In this document: positions 7,759-13,742 of the stretch, in pieces
Layout of the letters: every line of letters begins with the position of its first letter
Numbering within the stretch: position 1 is the first letter of the stretch
Origin: a virus
Virus record (IMG/VR): IMGVR_UViG_3300013132_000204
Location: 1 to 27,864 of that record
Strand: one strand, 5' to 3'
DNA length: 27,864 nucleotides
The notes under the pieces: generated by a model
Told to the model about the DNA's origin: nothing
Databases searched by the model: none
Seen by the model: only the letters and a program-made list of their open reading frames with translations
Made by a program: the position numbers and the translations under genes

Positions 7759-8910
7759 ATGACCCTCGTCGCACTCCCTGGCTCGCCTATTCGTTGGCCT
7801 AACCCGTTCCCCAGCGGCGGCTTGCCGGCGCTCGCGGCTGCGTCTACGGCGGACGCGGTGGGCGAAATCATTGCGTTTATCGGGCATGTGCGATTTGCCG
7901 CAGGCGCGGGAACGTCCAAGACGTTCAGCAGCAGCGGCGGAAGACTGGGTTTTCGCACCGGCACCGTTGTGTGGGTGAATGGAGCGACGAATGTGCGGCT
8001 CGGCATTCAGGATGTGTCCGCAACGACTGGTCCCGTCATGCAGCCGGATCAAACGTGGACGGGCGAGACCTACGCTGACATCGTGCCGGGCGTGGATACG
8101 CTCAACTCTGCAGCGTGGAATAACATTGCAATGGACACCGGCAGCGGTCGCACGCTGACGCATGGTGATCTAATTGCCGTAGTTTTCGAAATGACGGCAA
8201 GGGGTGGCTCGGACACGTTCACACTGACTGGCCTCGCCGCATTGCAGTTGCAGCACCGCTCTTTGATGGTGCTGAAAACCGCCAGCTATGCCGCAGTCAA
8301 TACCATCCCGAACATCATTATCGAGTGCGACGACGGCACGCTCTGCACGCTGATGGGCGCGTTTCCATGCAGCAGCGTCACTACACGCACGTTCAACACT
8401 GGCACGGCATCGGCAGACGAGTACGGCAACCGCATCGTGCCGCCGTTTGCGTGTTCCGTGGATTCTCTGTGGTCTGCCGTGGATTTAGACGGTAACGCTG
8501 AATTCAAGCTCTACAGCGGCACGGCGGCCAGCCCCGTCGATGAAGCCGATGTGCAACTTGACGCGAATCAGCGTGCCTCGTCTGCAGGGCTGTTTCTTAA
8601 CGCAGGATTGGCGACCAAGGAAACACTGACGGCAGGCGCAGAGTACTTCGTTACCTGCCGGCCAACTTCCGTGACCTCGTTGTCACTTGCCGAAATAGGC
8701 GTCAACAGTAACGCGCATCTTGCTTTCTGGCCTGGTGGAGTGGACTGCTACAAAGTGACGCGCTTGGATGACGCGGGCGCGCTGACTGCCACGACAACGG
8801 CGGTATTTCTGATGGGTTTCGGCATCTGCGAGCTGGATGATGGGGCTGGCGGTGGCGGTGGAGGCGGTGGAATCAGTCGGGCGCGCGCCGGATCGGGAAT
8901 GGGATCATGA
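7759..8910 (+). CDS. Putative virion surface protein with oligoglycine hinge
   Basis: 383 residues, not assigned to a named family. The start at 7759 has AAGG upstream. The body is rich in Thr, Ala, Gly and Val with short alternating strands, suggesting beta-sandwich domains: one at about 40-170 (FIGHVRFAAG to ALQLQHRS) and a second at about 200-355 (TFNTGTASADEYGNRI, FKLYSGTAASP, EYFVTCRP). The C-terminus is distinctive: acidic ELDDGA, eight consecutive glycines (364-371), then ISRARAGSGMGS. Such a tail could be a flexible tether. Sampled lines of this gene carry less G+C (31 and 34 of 60 at 8161 and 8281) than a portal line (38 of 60 at 4861), a hint of different ancestry. Its stop overlaps the fibre start (ATGA). 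Confidence 0.6.
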   Translation: MTLVALPGSPIRWPNPFPSGGLPALAAASTADAVGEIIAFIGHVRFAAGAGTSKTFSSSGGRLGFRTGTVVWVNGATNVRLGIQDVSATTGPVMQPDQTWTGETYADIVPGVDTLNSAAWNNIAMDTGSGRTLTHGDLIAVVFEMTARGGSDTFTLTGLAALQLQHRSLMVLKTASYAAVNTIPNIIIECDDGTLCTLMGAFPCSSVTTRTFNTGTASADEYGNRIVPPFACSVDSLWSAVDLDGNAEFKLYSGTAASPVDEADVQLDANQRASSAGLFLNAGLATKETLTAGAEYFVTCRPTSVTSLSLAEIGVNSNAHLAFWPGGVDCYKVTRLDDAGALTATTTAVFLMGFGICELDDGAGGGGGGGGISRARAGSGMGS

Positions 8911-10106
8911 GTGAACGTATTCCGCAGTCCAGTTCGAAGCGCGTGGTGTTCCGCGCGTTTCTTTCCAGTGACCACGTAACGCCAGCGACCGGCAAAACCA
9001 TCGCGATCACGATCAGCAAGAACGGCGGCGCCTTCGCCAACCCCGCAGCGGGTGCAACGAACGCCACGGAGATCGCCAGCGGCTTCTATTACTTCGATCT
9101 CGGCACGGGCGACACCGACACGCTTGGCCCCTTGGCGTACCGGGGCGCCGAGGGCACTATTGACGATGTGGGCGATTGCTACACGGTTGCAACCGGCCTG
9201 GAGTTTGCAGCAAACGTAACGCAATTCGGCGGTGTCGCAGGCACATTCAGCGGCGGCCGGCCGGAAGTGAACGTCAGTCACATTTCCGGCGACTCAGCAG
9301 CGGCGGACAACTGCGAGGCGTGGTTCGACGGGACCGGGTACGCGGGCACGAACAATGTCATCCCGACCGTGACCACCGTCAACGGGCTGGCGGCTGGCGT
9401 GATTACAGAGGCCAGCATTGCGGCTGACGCCATCACGGCAGCAAAGATTGCCACGGGCGCCATCGACGCTGATGCAATAGCGGCGGACGCGATCACGGCG
9501 GCGAAGATCGCAGACGGCGCGATTGACGCCGCGACATTCGCGGCAGGTGCTATCAATGCCGCCGCCATCGCAGACGGCGCAATTGACGCGGCGACCTTCA
9601 CGGGCGGCACGCTGCTGGACGCGGCCGGTATTCGCGCTGCGCTGGGCCTTGCTGCGGCGAACTTGGACACGCAGCTTTCCGGGGTTCCGACAGCCGTCTG
9701 GGGCGCTGGGACACGCCAACTGACCGGAACACAGACGTTCAACCTGACCGGCAGCATCACCGGAAACCTCAGCGGCTCCGTCGGTAGCGTGAGCGGTTCC
9801 GTGGCCAGCGTCGCGGGGGCTGTGGGATCTGTAACTGGCGATGTCGGCGGCAACGTGGCTGGCTCTGTCGGAAGCGTCACCGGCCTGACCACTGCGACCA
9901 TCGCCGCAGCGGTATGGGGATACACACTTGAAGGCGCCATGACTGCCATCCATTGGGCGCGCATCGTTCTGGCGGCGCTGGCCGGCAAGTCGAGCGGTCA
10001 TTCAACGTCGTCCCCGGCATACCGTGACCTTGCTGATACCAAGAATCGGATCACGGCCACGACGGACGCTGACGGACGCACATCGGTGACCCTGGACGGC
10101 AGCTGA
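8907..10106 (+). CDS. Repeat-rich putative fibre protein
   Basis: 399 residues. An N-terminal beta domain (about 1-160; VFRAFLSSDHVTPATGKTIA, then GFYYFDLGTGDTD) is followed by thirteen five-residue repeats at about 168-232 of the type ADAIT/AAKIA/DGAID/AATFA, then a linker (LLDAAGIRAALGL). A glycine-serine-valine repeat follows at about 279-326 (GSVGSVSGSVASVAG type), and the C-terminus has AAAVWGYTLEG and DADGRTSVTLDGS. Period-5 and period-4 repeats of this kind build rigid beta-helical or beta-prism shafts, so an elongated fibre projecting from the virion is likely. It is coupled to its neighbours at both ends (ATGA at 8907, TGATG at 10104). Receptor binding is inferred, not shown. Confidence 0.65.
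   Translation: MSERIPQSSSKRVVFRAFLSSDHVTPATGKTIAITISKNGGAFANPAAGATNATEIASGFYYFDLGTGDTDTLGPLAYRGAEGTIDDVGDCYTVATGLEFAANVTQFGGVAGTFSGGRPEVNVSHISGDSAAADNCEAWFDGTGYAGTNNVIPTVTTVNGLAAGVITEASIAADAITAAKIATGAIDADAIAADAITAAKIADGAIDAATFAAGAINAAAIADGAIDAATFTGGTLLDAAGIRAALGLAAANLDTQLSGVPTAVWGAGTRQLTGTQTFNLTGSITGNLSGSVGSVSGSVASVAGAVGSVTGDVGGNVAGSVGSVTGLTTATIAAAVWGYTLEGAMTAIHWARIVLAALAGKSSGHSTSSPAYRDLADTKNRITATTDADGRTSVTLDGS
9423..9602 (+). repeat. Three 60-bp tandem repeats encoding pentapeptide-like repeats
   Basis: Three consecutive 60-base units align without gaps, sharing blocks such as gcgatcacggcggcgaag and atcgcagacggcgc at 60-base spacing (for example 9507 and 9567). Each encodes four five-residue units with a central Ile or Phe and flanking Ala/Gly/Asp. 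Third-position differences between units show the protein pattern is kept while the DNA drifts. Confidence 0.85.
9741..9884 (+). repeat. Gly-Ser-Val low-complexity repeat in fibre gene
   Basis: Encodes residues 279-326 of the fibre, built from variants of GSV, GSVGSV and GNV with Gly or Ser at nearly every second position. The DNA is degenerate (ggctccgtcggtagcgtg-like units). It is a different repeat class from the five-residue repeats upstream. Confidence 0.7.
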
Positions 10107-10597
10107 TGTTCTTCGATGCCTACTTTCACGCCGAATACTGGCAGGTTGGGTATTGGGCGCGGAGTACCGGAGATCCTGTGGTTGTCGTGCCGCCGGTGCC
10201 GTCCGGCAGCGGTGGCTACGACATCACCGACGACGACCACGAGCGCGAAGAACACTATCGCAAGCGTGCGGAGTACATCGCCAGACAGGTTGCGACACCT
10301 GTCTCGCCGAAACCTGCGCCGCTCGAGGTCGCAGCCAAGGCGCCGGCAGATCCGACCCTTTCGATACTTTCGACACTTCCGTCCCTGGGGCTTTCGGACG
10401 CTGAAACTGTCGCAGAAGTCGCTGTCGCAAGACCGGCGAAACCCCGAAAAGCGAAGCCTGTGGCCGTCGCAGACGATCCAGTCACGGCTGAAATTGCGGC
10501 AATCGAGTCAGAGATACTGGCCCAGGAAGCCGCTGACCTGGCCGCGCACAACCAACGTATTGAGGCCCTTCTGCTGATCATGGCAGTGGCGGCGTAA
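10106..10597 (+). CDS. Small protein with aromatic N-terminus, putative fibre-associated
   Basis: 163 residues, no recognised family. The first 20 residues are strikingly aromatic (MFFDAYFHAEYWQVGYWARS), followed by a Pro/Val linker, a short charged helix (DDDHEREEHYRKRAEYIARQ), a Pro/Ala/Lys-rich disordered stretch, and a C-terminal amphipathic helix (PVTAEIAAIESEILAQ through LLLIMAVAA). Short phage proteins with spaced Tyr/Phe/Trp at the N-terminus often follow fibre genes, which suggests an accessory or linker role in fibre attachment. It starts on the fibre stop (TGATG), so the two are probably made in step. No TM segment is convincing, although the last ten residues are hydrophobic. Confidence 0.55.
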   Translation: MFFDAYFHAEYWQVGYWARSTGDPVVVVPPVPSGSGGYDITDDDHEREEHYRKRAEYIARQVATPVSPKPAPLEVAAKAPADPTLSILSTLPSLGLSDAETVAEVAVARPAKPRKAKPVAVADDPVTAEIAAIESEILAQEAADLAAHNQRIEALLLIMAVAA

Positions 10598-10622
10598 CAG
10601 AACGTAATCAGAGGACACGACC

Positions 10623-11129
10623 ATGCCCAGCGCACCACTACCGTCCACGTTCAACTTCGCCGAGAAGGGCATCGCGTTCGGTTTCGACCCGGACATCAGC
10701 CCGGCGGGCCTGCTGGTCCCTGCGTACATGACCAACAACGCCATGCACGTATGGGTGAAGTCGAAGCAGGCCGGTGAGCGCGACGAGAATGCGACCAACG
10801 GCAGCGACTTCATGGAGGTTTCCGCGGCCTGCATGGTGCAGGAAGTGGCTTTCGGGGCGGGGGACACGGTCCTGAGCACCGGCCCGGCCATTCTCTATGG
10901 CTACCGTGTCACGACAGCGCTCAGTGCCCACGCATGGACCATCGATGACGCCGCAGGAACCGTGCGAGTCCGGATCCTTGCCTCCAGCCCGGCCGGCCTT
11001 CAGACGCTACCCGGTCCGGTCATCTTCAAGACCAGTTGTACGGCCAATGTCGGGACGAGCGCATCGGCAGGCGTGATCGAGTTCTACTTCCGCAAGGTGC
11101 CTGCTGGTACCGTGGCCTGGGCGTACTGA
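10623..11129 (+). CDS. Putative virion structural protein, beta-rich, unknown function
   Basis: 168 residues starting at ATG 10623 with GAGGA seven bases upstream. The sequence has alternating short strands (IAFGFDPDISPAGLLVP, NNAMHVWVKSK, MVQEVAFGAGDTVLSTG, VRVRILASSP, VIEFYFRKVPAGTVAWAY), suggesting a small beta-sandwich. No catalytic motif, signal or TM segment is seen. It lies between the fibre-associated protein and the esterase, with one base separating its stop from the esterase ATG, so it is probably coexpressed with both. It could be a decoration or adaptor protein for the surface module; I do not recognise the family. Confidence 0.6.
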   Translation: MPSAPLPSTFNFAEKGIAFGFDPDISPAGLLVPAYMTNNAMHVWVKSKQAGERDENATNGSDFMEVSAACMVQEVAFGAGDTVLSTGPAILYGYRVTTALSAHAWTIDDAAGTVRVRILASSPAGLQTLPGPVIFKTSCTANVGTSASAGVIEFYFRKVPAGTVAWAY

Positions 11130-11130
11130 T

Positions 11131-12570
11131 ATGACGCTGACGGCTGGCGTCACGACGCTCGAGTCGATGCTCCACCCCTATCCGGCGCAGACGATTGGCG
11201 GCTACAGCGTCGGCTACAGCACCGCCTATGGCTCACAGGCCAAGACACGGTCATTCCGGGGACGACTGCCGGCCGGATACACCGCGACGAAGCGCTACCC
11301 GCTGGTGATAGCACTGCACGGTGGTCGTTCCGGCGGCGAAGACCAAGAGACCATGACGCAGTTGTCGGCGCGCGCCGACCGCGATGGGTTCATTGCCGTC
11401 TACCCCGATGGTCTGGGCTGGGACATCGTCCAGGTTCTGGGTGGCGGCTCAGGGAGTCTGACGTCGATCACGGTGGGCGGTGACGAGATCCTGACCGGCA
11501 CGGTGAACTGGACCACGAACGCCGCTACCACGGCGGGCCTGCTGGCTGCTGCCGTGGGTGCGAACGGTTACACGGGCGTCGCGGCGGGCGACTTCGTCTA
11601 CTTCGCGGGTCCGCACGGCGGCAACGTGCAGGTCGTCGGGACCATGTCTGAATTTATCGCCAAACTGAATCCGGGCTGGAACGCGTCCGATCAGGTCACT
11701 GGCTTCCCGGCGCCGTCGGCTGCCTCGCTGGCGATGGCCGGCTGTCCCTCGAGCTACGTGAACACCGACACATGGGCCGAGCGCTGGCACCTGCCTGATG
11801 TCGACTTCATTCGGCAGCTGATCGGCTGGGTGAAGCGCAATGCCTCCGTCGATGACCAGCGCATCTACATCATGGGCTTCTCGAACGGCGCACGCATGGC
11901 GCACCGCTGCGCGCGTGAACTGTCGGATCTTGTGGCGGGTGTCGGCTGCATGGGCGCCGGGATCATGCTGACGAACTACGACACCAACAGCCCCTTCCGC
12001 AACGTCCCGGCGCGGCCGGTGCCGCTCATCTACATGCACGGCACGCGCGACCCTCTCGCTTACTACGGCGGCGAGTACCCGTACCCCGGTGGTGGCGGGC
12101 CGGCGGATGGCGACTTGATTAGCTACAACCTGGGCAACGCCTACTACCTGAACCCGGACGAGACGGTGAAGGAGTACGTGCTGCAGGCCGGTGGCGACCC
12201 GACGAAGTACTCGCAGGTCGTGCTGCCCGAGGTGAACAACGATATCTACGACACATCGATGGTCGTGCGCCGCTGGAACGCACCATCTGGCACTGACTGT
12301 GACGTCGAGCTGTGGCGCCTCATCAACACCGGGCATACCTGGCCGATGCTGGGCGCCGAGAATTGGGCCTACGTGACCGGCAACTGGGCAACCGACATCA
12401 ACTTCATCGGTCGGCCGAACTATCAATTCAGCGCGACCGACACGATGCTGAAATTCCTGCTGCGCCATCGCTGGGACAGCAATGCGCCCGTGGCGCGGGC
12501 GTCGACCGCGACGCATACGCGTGAAGCGACGCGCCAGTACGTGACCAACCGCGCCGCCTCACGGCGCTGA
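11131..12570 (+). CDS. PHB-depolymerase/LpqC-type esterase with inserted domain
   Basis: 479 residues, longer than the ~300-350 usual for this alpha/beta-hydrolase family. Visible catalytic parts are the oxyanion HGGRSGGEDQ at 63-72, YPDGLGW at 91-97, nucleophile elbow GFSNGAR with Ser251, the acid Asp307 in HGTRDPL, and His402 in NTGHTWP. These belong to the secreted polyester/feruloyl/acetyl esterase group (PHB depolymerase, LpqC). Between YPDGLGW and VDFIRQLIGW, about 120 residues are inserted (about 98-218), including ITVGGDEILTGTVNWTTNAA and a YTGVAAGDFVYF segment that resemble small beta domains in phage tail proteins. No signal peptide, so it is probably virion-borne or released at lysis. 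A likely substrate is an ester group on a host surface glycan or polyester, but specificity cannot be read. Last gene of the block before a terminator. Confidence 0.82.
   Translation: MTLTAGVTTLESMLHPYPAQTIGGYSVGYSTAYGSQAKTRSFRGRLPAGYTATKRYPLVIALHGGRSGGEDQETMTQLSARADRDGFIAVYPDGLGWDIVQVLGGGSGSLTSITVGGDEILTGTVNWTTNAATTAGLLAAAVGANGYTGVAAGDFVYFAGPHGGNVQVVGTMSEFIAKLNPGWNASDQVTGFPAPSAASLAMAGCPSSYVNTDTWAERWHLPDVDFIRQLIGWVKRNASVDDQRIYIMGFSNGARMAHRCARELSDLVAGVGCMGAGIMLTNYDTNSPFRNVPARPVPLIYMHGTRDPLAYYGGEYPYPGGGGPADGDLISYNLGNAYYLNPDETVKEYVLQAGGDPTKYSQVVLPEVNNDIYDTSMVVRRWNAPSGTDCDVELWRLINTGHTWPMLGAENWAYVTGNWATDINFIGRPNYQFSATDTMLKFLLRHRWDSNAPVARASTATHTREATRQYVTNRAASRR
12551..12567 (+). other. Hairpin in 3' end of esterase gene
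   Basis: gcgccg at 12551-12556 and cggcgc at 12562-12567 form a perfect six-base stem with a five-base loop, just before the stop codon. It is the first of three hairpins leading to the terminator at 12604. It has no T-run of its own. Confidence 0.4.
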
Positions 12571-12581
12571 CGAATTTCGCA

Positions 12582-12595
12582 GGCCGGCAACGGCC
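12582..12595 (+). other. GNRA-tetraloop hairpin before terminator
   Basis: ggccg (12582-12586) pairs with cggcc (12591-12595) around the loop gcaa, a GNRA tetraloop. It lies 12 bases past the esterase stop and 8 bases before the terminator stem. It could slow 3' exonucleases or simply be part of a termination region. Confidence 0.4.
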
Positions 12596-12603
12596 AGTGA
12601 ACC

Positions 12604-12626
12604 AACCCGCTTCGGCGGGTTTTTTT
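12604..12626 (+). terminator. Rho-independent terminator after the esterase
   Basis: The seven-base stem aacccgc/gcgggtt with a ttcg tetraloop is followed by a run of Ts to 12626. It is a textbook intrinsic terminator on the + strand and separates the surface-protein block from the scaffold gene. The remaining 104 bases to the scaffold ATG show no convincing -35/-10 pair. Confidence 0.88.
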
Positions 12627-12730
12627 GCGCCCGCAATTCCGAAACGGATCGAAAAACGCGCCTCGTCCTGCGCGGGAAAGCGGGTGTCTCTCAACCCTCG
12701 CAGCCATGCGACAAATGGCGAAGGTGAACG

Positions 12731-13663
12731 ATGGACTCAATGAACAACACCGAGTTTGACCTGGCGACGATTGACCCGGATTCCCCGGAATTCGCAGCCA
12801 TGTTGGACAAGGCGATGGGCGCTGAAGAAGAACTCCAGGACGAACAGGTCGAAACCAGCGCGACGGCCGGCGCAGCCAGGAGTATGGGGAACGAGGACAA
12901 AGCAACCGGCATCCTGGCCGCAGATGGCAAGCACATCATCCCGATCGATGTGCTGCGCAGTGCGCGCGCTGCTGAAGCGCAAGCACGCGAAGCCGCGGCC
13001 GCCGCGATAGCGGAACTCGAAGCACTCAAGGCGGCTGCCGCCAAGAGTGAAGCGGGCGACGAGATCGAAGTGGATGTCGAGCAGTCGGACGAACTCGATG
13101 CACAGCTGGCGACGCTCGCGGAGGACTACCCGGAACTGGGTGGGTTCGCCAAGAACCTCGCTGCGCAGGTGAAGGCGATGCGCGATGTCGTGAGTCAGCT
13201 CGCGGCAGACCGTGAAGCCAATGCGACGCAGGAGCGCGTTCAGCGACAGTTGAGCGTGCGCGAAGCCATCGACAGCAATCCGACCTTGCTCACATGGGAG
13301 CAGAGTGATCCAGAAGCGTGGTCGCGTGCCGTTGCATACGACAAGCTGCTGCGCGAACGGCCGGACTGGCAGGGGAAACCCATTCAGGAACGGTTCGAAC
13401 AGGTCGCGAAACTCGTCCAGGTCGATTACCCCAGCGCCAAGAAGCCCGTCGGCACCGCACCGAAGACGGACAACGGTATCGCATCGAAGGCCAGAGAGGC
13501 GCTCGCAGCAGCGAGTGACCTCGAGATCGAATCGCTGACTCAGATCCCGGGCGGTACGCCGCCGAACGATCAGGAATTGGCGGGACTGTCCGTGACGCAG
13601 CTCGAAGCAATGTTCGAGCGCAACCCGGACAAGATCGACGCACTTCTCATGCGCTACGCCTGA
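12731..13663 (+). CDS. Capsid scaffolding protein
   Basis: 310 residues, acidic and Ala/Glu-rich. The ATG at 12731 has AAGGTG at 12721. Short N-terminal sequence (DLATIDPDSPEFAAMLDKAM) leads to helical regions with coiled-coil character at about 72-106 and 120-178, then a conserved-looking AIDSNPTLLTWEQSDPEAWS segment at about 179-198 with YDKLLRERPDWQGK after it, and a C-terminal helix (SVTQLEAMFERNPDKIDALL). This is the usual composition and position of scaffolds in P22-like phages: immediately before the coat gene, assembling coat subunits into a procapsid and then leaving. Terminators of nearly the same sequence lie on both sides. Confidence 0.8.
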   Translation: MDSMNNTEFDLATIDPDSPEFAAMLDKAMGAEEELQDEQVETSATAGAARSMGNEDKATGILAADGKHIIPIDVLRSARAAEAQAREAAAAAIAELEALKAAAAKSEAGDEIEVDVEQSDELDAQLATLAEDYPELGGFAKNLAAQVKAMRDVVSQLAADREANATQERVQRQLSVREAIDSNPTLLTWEQSDPEAWSRAVAYDKLLRERPDWQGKPIQERFEQVAKLVQVDYPSAKKPVGTAPKTDNGIASKAREALAAASDLEIESLTQIPGGTPPNDQELAGLSVTQLEAMFERNPDKIDALLMRYA

Positions 13664-13693
13664 CACCGTCCTCGGTTCAACAACCCACACATG

Positions 13694-13714
13694 ACCCGCC
13701 TCGGCGGGTTTTTT
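13694..13714 (+). terminator. Rho-independent terminator between scaffold and coat genes
   Basis: Stem acccgc/gcgggt with loop ctcg, followed by six Ts ending at 13714. The stem is the same as that of the terminator before the scaffold gene; the hairpins differ by one loop base. It lies 30 bases after the scaffold stop and 28 bases before the coat ATG. Confidence 0.85.
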
Positions 13715-13742
13715 CGTTTCTGAACAGATAGGAGACCTCGCA

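Noticed and set aside
6846-12570. Possible diversity-generating retroelement target (variable repeat) in the fibre block
   Set aside because: No C-terminal C-type-lectin-like variable region, no adenine-rich template copy and no reverse transcriptase are visible in the window.
12627-12730. Promoter for the scaffold gene in the gap after the terminator
   Set aside because: I looked for TTGACA/TATAAT-like boxes and for a motif shared with 13664-13742 and found nothing convincing; a phage-specific promoter cannot be excluded.
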